Origin: Alisma plantago-aquatica
Taxonomy: Eukaryota > Streptophyta > Magnoliopsida > Alismatales > Alismataceae
Direction of reading: 5' to 3'
Length of the DNA: 64,000 bases
NCBI GenBank assembly: GCA_963693085.1
Contig: OY856409.1
Location: 657,492,591 to 657,556,590 of the forward strand
Position 1 is the stretch's first letter; each line of letters opens with the position of its first letter. The translations under genes and the position numbers were made by a program. Positions 24,561 to 37,652 of this stretch are shown piece by piece. The notes beneath the pieces were generated by a model. The model saw only the letters and a list, made by a program, of their open reading frames with translations. It did not search any database and was not told where the DNA came from.

Positions 24561-27300
24561 ATACATATTAGGTTTATTTATCCATTGATTTAAATTTGCG
24601 ATATCAATTTCCTCACATAATAATCTCAACATTTCGACAGAGAGGTCTTTGGAAAATATGAATCATAAAATTCCTTTGTTGAAGAAGGAAAATCTATTTA
24701 TTGGTCCTTCTTTACAAAATATCCTCACTAATGCACTCCTTAATGGGATATGTAGGTTGTCTAAGATCTCAATCTAGATAAAACATTACATTGGTATATT
24801 TCTTCTAAGGTTGTCCACACATTCCTTCTAATAGTTTTATTTTTTCATAGGGAATAAAAATCCACAATTGCTACACCCTTGCACAAGAAATATCCCATAG
24901 GGTATCATTCCTTCAGTTTGTTTGACTTCATACAATTTTTTGACTTTGAGAACCCCTTTTATAGCAAAAATTATACTTTTACATTTGGTTTTGGTTTCTT
25001 GACTACTAGTATCAAGTGATTGAAGTCTTGTGTCATTACATCTACCTCCACACTGAGAACTAGTATTTGCTTCAATTTTTCAATGACATTAAATTCTGTG
25101 ATACAAGAAGATTCATTATATTATCAGATATTCATTTCAATCATTGTATTTCTCAATAATATGTATGACTAACTTTTACAAATGGGATAATTGATATTTA
25201 TGATCTTTATGTCCTTAAAACACAAAGTACCTTCAGATGAAACCCTCTTTCTTTGAAAACCAAACTCGTCTTGTGCCATTAATGCTGCAACGGTCCTTGA
25301 CACTTTTGAATACCTACTTGGGTTTTAGGTCAATTTTCACATCCTATTTTCTTCTTGCAACATACCAAAGACCGAACACCAATTTTATACACATGTTCTA
25401 ATTTTACCTGCTATAAGTTTCCCAACCCATATCCTGGGCTTTCTCTATCATATAGAAAATGCCCAACATCCATTTGAGTATGATTATTTAAATATCCACA
25501 AAATACTCTTTTACTGAAAAACTTTCTCCTTTTCTAGATTAGCAACAATCGGTATTGATAATTGTATCCGCATTCATACTCATTCCCTCTTATTAGTTAT
25601 GTCCCTTTACTAGGCAAACTTTTAAATTATGTCAACTAAAATAGATAAAATGTATCAGAATGTTTCTTGCTTATTTTAAGAAAATGCATGATATAGATAA
25701 AATGCTAAAAGGTAATCATATTTCTAAGAATCATAGTAGAAATTATAGCATATTATTCTTTTTTTTTGTTTTGAAACTTATCATTTTCATATACAATAAA
25801 GATAAAAGATATTGGACCCACTTCATCAGAAGAAATATTACAAGGATTTTCAACATTATGGAAACCAATTTGCAAGTAGTTGTCCACCACTTTAAAAATA
25901 GCTCATCTTTTGGTGAAACTTCAAGAGACTTATCATATTCCCATATGATGATATGAATGGTTTTACTTTTTTTAATTGTGATTTAATGGACAAACCCAAA
26001 TCCTGGAAAAATAAACCTTACATGTCTATCACCAACATTATGAGAAACAATGCATATTCTAAACAAAATGCTCTCGCCTTAATGAGTGAAAAACGTAGTA
26101 GTCACGTTATAAAAACAATAATATATATTTCTCCTTATCCTCCTTGAGTTTAGAAATGCCTCATCCACAAGTTCATGGTACCTTGACTTACAAGTCAAAG
26201 AAATGGAGTTAATGGCACACATACGACACTACACAACCACCAAAAATTTTAACCACCAATATGTTTTATGAGGAAGAAGAGGTTTCCCCTCGAGTTTTGG
26301 GCTACCCAACCCCACACTGGAAAAATGGAAAGAGATGTTGGTGGAAATGAGGGTGGTTAATAGAGGGAACAATAAAGGTTGATATAAGGGGTTTATATGA
26401 AGAGGAAAAAATCTTGAACCTTAAGGGATGGTGTTATAAATAACTAGAAGTACAAATTGTTGGGTTCTAATAAGACAAATATAGTAGAAAACAAAAAAAA
26501 ATCCTAAGACCTTTCAAGCTTGATCCATTTGATGCAGAAATACTGAGTTGGTTTACAAGTTTACACCTTATTGTTGAAGAGGTTTCAACAGTTAAAAATA
26601 AATTGCACTATGTAAATATGGCCCATTAAGTTTGCATATCTTTTGAATCTATCCATATAAGAAATAAAAATTCCATATTGGTATCTTAGAGAGATTGAAA
26701 CTCACCTCATGATGCATGTAAAAAATGATTGTAATATGGAAGAACTCCCAATATTGTGGATGAACATTAGTATTTAAACATTTTATTCCTCAACATATGG
26801 GTGTGGAGACCAACGTCAAAATTTTGGCCATGTTGCTTAGTTTTTGACCCCCAAAGCTAGATGTTGCATAATATGGTGTTTTTTTGCAGACCATCAATGG
26901 TAGAATCATCTAATCTATAGCAAGGGAAATTGGTCAACTGTGGACACATGGCACATGTTTCCCCTATCTACTAAGTAATGCACAAATTTGTAGGTTAGAA
27001 GTGATGGTAGAAAGGGTCATTCTACGATTGTGAGCCGAATATCAGTCATTCTTGCACCTCCAAAATCATATATATATGAGACTGGTGTTTATTGTAGAAC
27101 AAGATATTCCTCAATTATAATTTTCTTTTCTTCTATGATGGAGTCTCTCTTCCAAAATGAGCTTAGATTTACAAAATTGTCTCCACAATATGCATTTGAG
27201 TGCCAATATATAGTCTGGAGTTGCTAGTCTCATCCTCTCTCCCTCTCTTATTTGTTTTTAGGGTTTGCTAAACCTTGGAGGCAAAAATGAGAAAACAATA
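24561..27300. other. Unassigned AT-rich sequence, possibly antisense retroelement relic
   Basis: Short frames occur on both strands. None carries a motif I can name. The base composition resembles the decayed antisense LINE at 17.9-18.8 kb, but I found no endonuclease or RT motif to prove it. Confidence 0.25.
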
Positions 27301-30085
27301 TCACACACCAAAAAGTATTCCTATTGTATCATATATAGAAGAGTTGAGAGGTTTTGATTTCCCAAACTTTTTATGACCAAGCCTTAGACTCCCTCGTGAA
27401 AAGGTAATTTGATCACCCACTAGGTTTCCTAGAACAGAACTCTTTGCAAAACCTATTTCTTTATGCATTTTCATCTTTCTATGAGGAGTAGGTACCCGAT
27501 CTTCACAAAACATATTTCCTAAGTCCTAATTTTCTAAGGTTGGGCCCCTTATATAACTTTAGTTCCTTAAAACATACTTTTAGGTCCCTAGATAAATTGA
27601 AACAATTATAATTTAGACCAATATGCCTTTCTTAGATATATCTATGTGTGCGAGATTGTGTACGTGCATACTACATTGGTAATGGGTTTGATAATCAATA
27701 TTTAAACACATAATAAATGAGTCTATCTATCTACCCTTCATTTCTAACCAAGTAATGTTCTGTTCGAACAAGACTAAGCCACTAACGACCAATGTTGTCA
27801 TGTTGTGTAATCATTTTTTTCATCCATATGGAGATTGAACTAGAATCATATACACACATTTTGTGACATCTTCATTCTCCATATGTGCATTCATACTTTC
27901 AATACAATTTATCATTCATAAGTGGAGTTTCCCTCTTAGAGTTATTCATAATCGGGTGCATCAAAACTAGTGGTTACTAACCCAAATTAAATTTAAGGTT
28001 GTTATATGCTTCATGGCCAATTTTGGCAAGGAAATGGTAATTTCATTACTTATTTTAATTTATGTAAGTATAGAACCACTTAATTTGTTTAGGGCTTTGA
28101 TGCTCAAATCAAGAAACTAAAAGTGTGGAATTATTCTACATATTGATATGAACTCATGCTTAAATTTTCAAGTCATTCTAAATTGATTTGCCCTGAGAAG
28201 TTGAAATAAAAAATATAGCATTTTTAAAATGGGATTTTGGATCCTTTTCTCTCCCCCTTTAGCACCTAGGTGATGAGTTTGCATCTGTGAGGTTCGTGGG
28301 ATCCACATGGAATACTTGTCAGCTAGATTTGACCCTAAACTCTAAATAATGTGAAACAATGTGTTGTTTCTGAGCTACGACCTCATCACCCTACCCACCT
28401 CAGCTTCAACAGCCCCATGATGTTCAGGAAATTATCCAAGGTCATCCAAGCCCTTAATCTAACTCTATGACATCCTATGCAAGAAACACACAAAATCTAT
28501 ACCATTCTCTTCTCATGATGGGTTTTGCAAACACCATTCTATTCATGTTTACCAACAACCAACCACCCCTCTACCTTTAACAACGTCCTTAGACCTCCTC
28601 AACCATTCTGATTTTACCAAGATACCCCCAAACGTTGAGTTCGAGTCCTCTTCTACCTCAATATTTCTAGATCTATGTAAGGAAATGAGTCTAGAAAGGA
28701 CAAATAAGATTGGTGGACATGTTCCTTGCACCATTGCAAAATCGTCCAATCTATTACTTGGTACCATGATTTACTAGAATTCCCCATCCACAAGCACCAA
28801 CATCAATGGTCTAGGAGCTTCATTGTCAGCAAGTAGCAGTGCTGCAAACACCACATGTTGGAAAACTTTCTAGGCTTGTCATGAAACTTCTTTATCCCTT
28901 AATCCTAGCTGAGGGGAGGTAAACAGCAAAACCCAATTTTCACCGTCTATGATTGTTCATTACAATGTCTAGTTCTTGATTCCTCTCATGCATCTAAACC
29001 TCTCTGATCTTGATCTACTCGATGTTGTATGTCCCCTATTAACCTTGTTTTCTATCACTATTCTCATATTGGTGGACTTCCACCTTTAGGCCTTGCTATA
29101 ATGCCTTTGTGGAAAATAGAAGTACCATGCTCGGTCACTATTGTCCATGATCGATTAGTCTCTAGTCTTACTACTCACTACCAAGACAAATGGTGGAGGT
29201 ATGATAGGTTGCAATGCACTCTAGATTCATTTGGATGTTGATGGCTCATCTCCACATGACATCCATGTCATTTCTATGTGCTGAATGGGAGAATGAATAA
29301 GAATAAATGTATATTGTTTTCACACACATTCACTGTATTGTTTCACACAAACCATAGGAAAATTATTACTTCCCTAGTGTTACCAATATGCACGATGTGT
29401 TTTTCCCTATGATATAGATTGTAGCATGTGTGACATTGAGGGTAATATAGTCATTAAATAATTAGAGTTTTTGTTTCAATAAGATTTCTAGCTAAAGATG
29501 TAGGGGATTTATCTCATCGTTTTTGGTCCATAAATGTTTGAACTTTAAAATTTTATATAAAATTGTACAAATCTCAGATTGAGATAGGTCATATATGAAT
29601 TTTAAAATTTTCTTAGATCTACTTAATGAACATGGTTGCAGAAACTAAATGGTTTAGGTTCTTTCACGATTTAAAAATTAAGACTAATTCAGTTATAAGC
29701 TCATAATTGAGGTTTTTTGGGTATTTTAGGTTAATCAAGAGTTAGAGAATGAATAAATCTCCTAGAGGTGAAATCTCCACTATCTTCGTATGTGGTCCAT
29801 GCCTAGGGTTTTATAATACTACATCATATATTTTCTCACATATAATACCCAAGTATTTAATGTACAAACAATCATGTGACATATATTATTAATAGTACTA
29901 TCATCATGCATATCTTGTTATGATCTACTACAAAATGTTTAATGCTTAAGACCCTTCACTTATAATTACCTCTTCATGACAAAGATCAATAAATAAATAT
30001 AGGTGATGTAAGCTAAGTACACTTAAGCATAACCAGATAAAATGTACAATTAAGGCCCTATCTCATGAATGATTAACAATGGTTG
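27301..30085. other. Unassigned sequence
   Basis: 28250-29250 is less AT-rich than its surroundings and has short frames on both strands (28549-28767 on -, 29029-29241 on +), without recognisable domains. It may be a relic of a gene or element. I cannot support a call. Confidence 0.3.
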
Positions 30086-30265
30086 GTGCCTCATGAGGCA
30101 CTCTTCATTAGTTTTTAGTTAACCCCATGCATGCACACTTTATGTGTGTCAGTTATGTTTGCACACCTCGTGTGTGCTCATTGAGTTTCCTACACACTTT
30201 ATAAGTGTCTAGTGATGCATGCACACTTCATGTGTGTTTAATGATACATGCACACCTCGTGTGTT
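30086..30265 (+). repeat. Hairpin array (locus 3)
   Basis: It opens with a perfect 16-bp palindrome, GTGCCTCATGAGGCAC (30086-30101). Then come five hairpins between 30133 and 30265 spaced about 27-31 bp, such as GCACAC-CTCGT-GTGTGC at 30161-30177 and CACAC-TTCAT-GTGTG at 30222-30236. The loops (CTCGT, TTCAT, TTTAT) are the same set as at locus 1, but the stem is a different sequence. Confidence 0.8.
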
Positions 30266-30752
30266 TTCAATGAGACCATGTCAGGTTCATAGAGAAGGTT
30301 CCATTAGTGTATGATAATTAAGTTAATAATGCATCCCTAATGACATTAAGAATATTCATGTTTAGTATTCTAGTTTTTAAGGATATCATTTACTTATTAC
30401 TCTTATTATTATGAAAAGACAACCACTTACAATGGTTTATTGAATGCATGACTATGTGTGCATGCACATAGGTAGGAGGCCACATTAGCAGTGAGCAGTA
30501 GTAGCAAGAGGAGTTTTCACTCGAGTTGTTTTATGGATCATACTTGGTAGGGTGCAATTCTTTATAGATTTCATATCTTTATTTTCAGTTTTGTTATATT
30601 GAAGTTTCCTTCATTGAAATCTTTTATGTTGGACATTGTTGTCCCTTGCTTATGGCATGTAATAAGGATTTTGTGGCCATTTAATTCTGTTCTGTGGATT
30701 TTTCTTGTTTAATGATATCATGCCACAATTTTCCATCATGTTTAATGATTTT

Positions 30753-30780
30753 TCTTAGAGTGGAGGATGTGACACCTTCG
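30753..30780 (+). other. Possible PPT and LTR start
   Basis: TAGAGTGGAGGA directly followed by TGTGACACC looks like a polypurine tract abutting a Gypsy LTR start. No partner LTR was found, so this is only a candidate border. Confidence 0.3.
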
Positions 30781-32774
30781 TCATCATGTTCAATACAAAT
30801 TTTGGTCTCTAAATAGAGTAAAAAGATATGTATGAGCTCATTATCACATACATATTGACTCATATGAGGATGTCCATGTATTTCTCTATTCTCAACTATC
30901 AAGAGGACTAGGATATCACTCATATTATATAATAGGGACAAATGTTTTGTACCTCACTAACATTACATAGCATGAAATTTGCCATAGCAAATCATGTATT
31001 TTATAGCAACCTTCTTCAAGTTCACTTTGTGTAGTTCCAAGTATGAGAATCATCATCTCACCATTGTAGTGACTTCAAGTTGAAGGACCAAAATACCAGT
31101 GTTATATTAGAGTTGATTGTGACTATCAATATGATGTGAATCACTCTCAAGGTAGGTCATCTAGTAAATTTGTTCTCTAATAAGTACCCATGTGTCTGAC
31201 TTGGTATCAAATACCTATGACCCATGAAACATGACCGCACATAGTAGGCTCACATGCATTATTGTTGCCCAATACACAATAATCTTAGCAAAATTAAAAA
31301 TATTATTCTTTAATTCCATACGATTATGTTCTAGTCACATACTTTAAGTCCTAGGGATTTGAACTAGTCATACTAAGGGCATTTAAATTAATGTTAGTAT
31401 CACAATAATGAATGTAGAAAAATAAATGGAATTAACTATAATAAACAAATCAAGCTTTTTGATATCCCTATACCCATAATCCAATGATTTGCTTCTAAGG
31501 CATATACACACCAATAAATGTGTGGATATGGAATAAGGAGTTGTGCTAAACTAGCATTAATCATTACTCCAACAACAATGTCAATCAACTTCCTCATAGT
31601 TGGAGTAGACAAAGAGGGTGGGAACATGAAAGAAAAAGAGGGGAAAAGGTGGAACTCCAATGAGGGTAAACATCCATCATTTATTAGCCCATTATCAATC
31701 CTCTAATTTAATACATTCAGAAAAAACATGTGTCCCCATGCCAGTCCCAAAGATGGCATCCCTAGAGGCCTAGACAAGAAACATAAGACAAGAAAATACA
31801 AAAAATTTTGGAGCGGTTTCCCGTCAAATCATGCATCTCTCTTATGTAATATTTCATAGGGAAATCAAATGTCTTGAACTAGTTAAAAATACATCATCAT
31901 ATTTTTGTCATTCACATAGATATCTAATTGAGTGAGCATGACATACTTTCTTTTAGTTAACATAATGCATATATGGTAAAGTTTAATCTAAATGTGAAAG
32001 AGAAAATTTAATGTGAAAGGAAAATGTATATTGTACATAAAATGTTTTATGTCTACCTGATTGTAACATTATACAATTAGGACTAAAATTTGCACCGTAT
32101 GTGTTATTATCATCATCAAATCTAAAAAGAAAAGACATACATATAATACCACTAAGCATATCTAAAACACTAAATGAAGAAGGTGGGACTTAATTTTCAC
32201 TCTCAGAAATAAAAATAAAAAGGAAAGAACTCACCATTATGTTTATAAAAACATAGAAAATCATAGAATTACTTTAAAACACACAACTAAAGCTAGATCT
32301 TTGACCAAAATCTAGTGTAGGGACACATACTTATGTGTTTGAAGGGTATTAATCACCCCAAGAAACGTCCATCAATAGATAGTGTAGCATGCCACAATAA
32401 AATGAGCATTTGTGTATATTTACATCTAGCATTTTGAATAAGACATCAGATAATATGAACATATACCATATTCATGCTTTTTTGAACGTAAAAGAAGAGT
32501 TGATGAAAGGGAAAACCAATACCTCGCTAATGAAGTATATCAATATAGTATTTTAAATCCATTCTCATATGGAATGAGGAAGTTTTATGTGATTGTTCAT
32601 ATTATCTAAGTGATACAATCAATAAAGGACGATTTTTAACATTTTTTGAGGTGTGAAATCTAATAATTCCATGTTTAATTAAGTTCAATGGAAGAAAGTA
32701 TCAATTTAGTGATTTTCAATAGCACCTAATTTTTAAATATTGTACATGAGCAATGACATCAATCCAATCATACT
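30781..32774. other. Unassigned AT-rich sequence
   Basis: I see no gene. A 74-codon - strand frame at 31436-31660 is hydrophobic but matches no family I recognise. Confidence 0.35.
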
Positions 32775-32790
32775 AAAAAGTTGCAATTTC
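32775..32790 (+). repeat. Target-site duplication of the - strand LINE, copy at its 3' end
   Basis: AAAAAGTTGCAATTTC, repeated at 37637-37652 with one mismatch (G to A). Confidence 0.85.
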
Positions 32791-32891
32791 TTTTTTTGGA
32801 TCCGGTAAAATAGTATTCAAAACTCAAAATACAAGTATAGGGTCAAACAAAATCATGTATACTACACAACCTTAGACTAGGTCCCAACTCC

Positions 32892-35800
32892 TTAGGCCCC
32901 AGTCTCCATCCCAACTAGTGCTTTGGGAAAGCATCTATAAAATCCACTTACTCTATATATAAGGTTATCAAAAAAGGTAAGGGTATCAATACTAATTTTC
33001 CCATGTTTCCTCATGTTCCTTTCGTTCCACAATGAGAACAGCAGCAACCCAAGGATATTTCCTACAAACACACACATCGCCTTCTTCCCTTTTGCTTCCC
33101 ACAGGATCCACAAAATAGCATCCTCAAGGCTAGTCGGGGGACTGCCGCCCCAGCCACATTTGAGACTAATATGGTACCAACTATATTTGGAGTAGTCGCA
33201 TTCAAAGAACAAAGGCTCATGGCTTTCATTGGCCTTGTTACATAAGCAACAGATGGGATTAGAGTCAAGACCCCATCTTCTCAATCTATCTTTTGTAGGG
33301 AGCTTCTTCAGGAGGCATCTATATGCACATAAGCTCCATTTGGGGGTGTGAGGTTTCCCCCATAGAATCTTGTCCCATTGGACATGCAGATGATGGTAAT
33401 TGATTACCCAAGGTTTTGCATTATTGTTTAGGCACCACAGAACCTTGTCACTATAGTAATCTAACCTTGAGAGTTTCCACCACTCCCGCATGGCTCACCA
33501 ATTCTTTGAGATGTCCTTCCTCATCGATTCTTGTGCATTGGGTTCATCCAGGTCCACCCCATACCTCTCCCGCATCAACTTCAACCAAGGAGATTCAATG
33601 TTCCAAAGGAAGCAACCGACCCTCCTTGTTGTTGTAGCAGTAGCCATATCACGTGGGCCTTTTAGCTCCAAACCTCCACACTAGTAGGACATCGCGATGG
33701 TTCCCCAAGCTATGGCATGATTCTTGCCTCTCCATAGAAAGCATGCGACCAGAGAACACATCTGTGTAAGAATGAAAGATGAGAGAGTGACATGCCGACA
33801 CCAGAAATGCATTTTACTTTGTATCACAGATCTGATCAGGACTGTCTGGCTTGCCATAGAGACATTGACCCCAATCCATTTATCGATTGTTCTTCTCAGC
33901 TCATCAAGACAGCCAGCAATATCCCCACTTCTGCCTTTTCCCCAGATAACGGTATGCCCAAATACTTCTTTGGTAGCCTACCAACTTCTATGCCTGTTGC
34001 TTCCTTTAGTCTGCCCCTCTTGTCATCACACAACTTTTAGAGGAAAATGTTTGATTTAATGGTACTGATGAAAAGTTTGGTAAGGTCCCCGAACTCCTCT
34101 AAGATCAACCTCATCCTCTTAAGATGTTTGGCATGCCCCAAGAGAAAGAACATCACATCATCTGTGAATATCAAGTGAGAGCGTATAGGGATCCCTCTCA
34201 CCTTGAAAGCCTTTAGGAGGTTTAGCTCCTCTGCATTTTTTATCATGGTAGTAAGCCCCTCCATCACAATCATAAACAGAAGGGTGAGAGAGGGTCCCCT
34301 TGGCATAGACCATTACCAGCTTGGAATAGCCCTTTGGGGCACCCATTAACTAGCATTGAGAATGAGGTAGTCTCAACACATTGCTTCAGCATGTTGATCC
34401 ACCTACATCTGAAACCCATCTCAGACATATTATCTTCCATAAGGCCTCCCATCTCACAAAGTCATAGGCCTTCTTGATGTCAAGCTTGATGTGGGCTTTT
34501 TTAGATTTGTTTTTGTCACCAAATTTTGCCAAGAATTCAGTAGCTAGCTGGGTTCCATCAGAGATACTTCGGCCCTTAATGAAAGCAAGTTGGTTTTTGA
34601 AAATGATGTTGGGGAGGACCTTCTTCAATCTCCCTGCAAGAAATTTAGCATAGACTTTATAAAGGACCAAACAACAAGCTATCATCTTGCAATCATTCAT
34701 GTTAGATGCTAGATTCTTCTTAGGTATGATCCTGATGAAAGTTTGATTCACTTGGCAAACCATTCTCCCTCCCACCACCAACCACCTCATGGCATTACAT
34801 AGGTCCTCCTTGATGATAGGCCAAGCCCAATGGAAAAACTTGGCATTGAAACTGTCAAGACCAAGCTCTTTAGAAGCATTTATAGACAAGAGCACTCTTT
34901 TGATATCCTCCTCACTAGGGGTGGCCACCAGCAACTCATTCATCTCATCAATGACACACCTTCTAGGAAGGATGAACTCCCTATTACACATGTGTTCGGG
35001 TTGGTTATACATCTCTGTGAAGAAATGGATTGTTGTCGTGGCCACCTTATCAGCCCCTTCTTTGATTTCTCATTTCTCATCAATGAGGGTATGGATCTCA
35101 TCCCTCATATTGTTCCTCTTCAGAACCGCATGGTACACCTTAGTGTTTCTATCACCATCCTTAATCCATTTCAGCCTACTCTTCTACTACATAAACACCA
35201 CTTTAGCCTTCTCAAGTTGCAAAAGTCTGGCCGCCCATATTCTTTCTTCATCTATTTTCCCCTCATCCAGAGGATCCAACCTCAAAGTTGTGGCAACTTG
35301 CTCATACTTTAACTGTGCCTCGACAATGAGATGGGGTAGGTCAATCAAGTCTCTGGACCATCTTTTCAGCTTATCTTTCACACCATTCATCTTTTCCATG
35401 ACGATGAACAGAGGATTACCGATAGTTCTTTTAGCCCAAGCCTCCCTGATGAGTCCCTCAAAGCTCGACCATGATATCCAATGGTTCAGAAATCAAAAAG
35501 GTCTAGATTCTTTTGCCTTGGTAGACAGCTGCATTTTGAGCCAGGAGTGATCACTATTTGGGTGACCTCCTAGCTTGATAGCTTCCTTAGGGAACACATC
35601 CAGCCAGGTAGTATTCACCAAACCCCTATCAAGGTTGCTAGCTATGCGCCTCCTTGGGACCCTATTCTTAGACCAGGTAGTAATTCCACCCCTCATATTG
35701 ACCTCCACTAGATTAGCCACATCTATGGATTCATTGAACCTTCTTACCCATAGAGGTAGGTATAGGAAGACCCCCTCTCTTCTCCCCCACCCTTCTAACA

Positions 35801-36222
35801 TGATTAAAGTCACCAATCACCAATTGGGGAATATCATTTTGTGTTGTCTGTATCATAACCTCCCATAACCTCCTTTTATCCACCTTTGAGGAAAGCACAT
35901 ACACCGTAGAAATGATGCAATGGAAACCACCATGGTTGATGCAACTGAGGTTCATCATTTGGTCCATGGCATGGATAGGTTGAACATCCCACATAGCCAG
36001 GTTCCAACCCACCACCAATCTACCACCTTGAATATGGTCGATATTAGATGTGTAATCCCAAGCCGAGGGAAACAATCCTTTCATCCTTTCTGTGACCTCC
36101 CTTCTAATTCTTGTTTCACAACAAATCACTATAGTGGCCTTCTGCTCCATGATCACCTTCCTCAACCTATGTTGTCTGTCAGGCTAAGATGCCCCTCACA
36201 CCTTCCATGCGAGAATGGTCAT
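32892..36222 (-). pseudogene. LINE ORF2 (endonuclease, reverse transcriptase, zf-RVT), broken
   Basis: The start is ATG at 36222, overlapping the ORF1 stop as ATGA. The endonuclease is at 36165-35500: CCETRI, then VIGDFNHV, then TWSKNRV, IASNLDRGL and HPNSDHSWL. RT is at 35045-34037: LLSINASKELGLDSFNAKFF, IRIIPKKN, LAFIKGRSISDG, IKLDIKKAYDFVRWEALW, GLCQGDPLSP, and the catalytic box, which reads FTDD at 34168-34157 instead of the usual (F/Y)ADD. The zf-RVT domain is in 33491-32892: WGKPHTPKWSLCAYRCLLKK and CCLCNKANESHEPLFFEC. Frameshifts lie between endonuclease halves, near 34440 and near 34290, and between about 34037 and 33491. Expected full length is about 1,100 residues. The protein would nick target DNA and copy its own RNA there. 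Confidence 0.88.
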
Positions 36223-37531
36223 AGAAAATGGCCCCTTCCACCACCCTTGGTCTGGGTGGTTCCCCCTCTACCTCTTCCTCCTCTCACTGAAGACCCTGAA
36301 GCCACTGAGCTTATGGTCCCCCTTCTACTACTGAGACCCATGTCCTCATTCTCTAAGCCATAAAGGACCGAGAATGTGTTCACTAGGTCGATTGTCTCCT
36401 CCACCTTCGCACCTTTAGTATGTGCTTGTTTATCCTCCGTGACCAACTCCCGAGTAGGTTGGTCTGTTTGCTCCTCGGTGTTTGCCATCAGTGTAGCCTG
36501 GGGTAAGGCCTGAGCTCTAGGGGCTTCAGCAGACTACGACATTTCTACATTCACCTCCTGTGCAGCTGACCTGTCTCCGGCCCGCTTCCTTCTTCTTCTT
36601 GGTCTCCTGCTGGAGGAACGACCTCTGGTGGTGATCGTTGTATCAATAGTCCAATCTCCAGGGCAACAACCATGATTGTTCCCAAAAACCTAACAGCTCT
36701 CACATCTATCCAGTAAGGCCTCATATATGACCTTCACCTCCAGAGTTGACCCATCAGGCATTTCCACCATTACCACCTTAGGGGGGAATCTTGTCGACCT
36801 AGATTTCAACACAAATCATTGCCGCCCCAATATGTCATCCCATGATTGCCAGGTCAAATTCTTTGGGCACTCCAATTGCATAAGCAATGATGGTCAATGC
36901 CCGCCGAGTCTAGTGACATCCCACTTCTGCCAGATTGATCCAGACTGGAGCTGATGTGAGCGCAGCTCTTCTCAGATCCAACGAAGGATACCACTTCTTG
37001 GTGAGGATGAGTTTGCTGTTGAAGAACTAGGGGCCCTCCTCCAATGCCACCTTCATGTCTTCCGCATTGGAAAATTTGACTTGGAAGAGACCGTCATTCA
37101 GGGTGAAAAGTTGGATCTCCCCTTTTGACTTCCAGTTCTTGAGCATCCATCTGAAGAGCTGCTCATAAATGTGTCTCTAGCCTAGTATTTATACGATGAT
37201 GGTGAATTTGTGATATTCATCCATCTCTGTGACCATGGGCTCTGAGAACTTAGTCCAGGTCCTATCGTCTCCCTCCTTGTAGAATGGACACTTGTGGTCT
37301 TCTTCCACAGAACAAGGCTTACTGCTCCTAGCAAAGTGTGGTTCCCCTTGAACCATATTTGCCTAGGACCGTGCCTTGGTCACATCTTCCCTCGGGTCTG
37401 AACAAAGTAAAGCAGGCCCCGAAGGAGGCGGGTTGTTAGGTGGGGGTGGAGGATGGTTGAGTCGAGGTTGTTGGAGTAGTAACTACGGAAGTAGACCCAT
37501 TACTATGGTGGTTTCCAACCCCGCTCGCCAT
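36219..37531 (-). pseudogene. LINE ORF1 (RNA-binding, DUF4283 and zinc-knuckle type), broken
   Basis: The likely start is ATG at 37531 (MASGVGNHHSNGS). The middle part shows the plant LINE ORF1 fold: LFRWMLKNWKSKGEIQLF, LNDGLFQVKFSNAEDMKVAL, then EEGP and PVWI. A degenerate knuckle (CESC, then HGCC) follows near 36690-36660. The last 89 codons (36488-36219) are in frame and end in an Arg/Gly-rich tail (RGGRGRGG) suited to nucleic-acid binding. There are several in-frame stops. It would package the LINE RNA. Confidence 0.75.
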
Positions 37532-37636
37532 GGGGAGGGGGTGGCGGATGGTTAGGTGGCTAGGGATTCTAGAGATGGATAGGAGCACCTCTAGAGAGAG
37601 ACACAAAGTAACCAACTTTGATGATCTCTATCAAAA

Positions 37637-37652
37637 AAAAAGTTACAATTTC
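37637..37652 (+). repeat. Target-site duplication of the - strand LINE, copy at its 5' end
   Basis: AAAAAGTTACAATTTC, paired with 32775-32790. Confidence 0.85.

Larger units (their letters stand above)
32791..37636 (-). mobile_element. Near full-length L1-type LINE
   Basis: This is a 4.85-kb insertion read on the - strand. It has a short 5' UTR (37636-37532), ORF1 (37531-36219), ORF2 (36222-32892), a short 3' UTR, and an A7 tail seen as T's at 32791-32797. It is bracketed by a 16-bp duplication with one mismatch. It is visibly richer in GC than the surroundings. ORF2 has endonuclease, RT and zf-RVT but no RNase H. Several frameshifts and stops make it inactive, yet most of the protein can be followed. 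Confidence 0.9.

Noticed and set aside
28549..28767. Possible small gene in the less AT-rich stretch at 28.2-29.3 kb
   Set aside because: The frames are short on both strands, with no domain, splice pattern or start context that I could defend.
34789..35550. 253-codon + strand frame, the longest in the window
   Set aside because: It lies antisense to the LINE RT, whose - strand motifs are unmistakable. The frame is a shadow.
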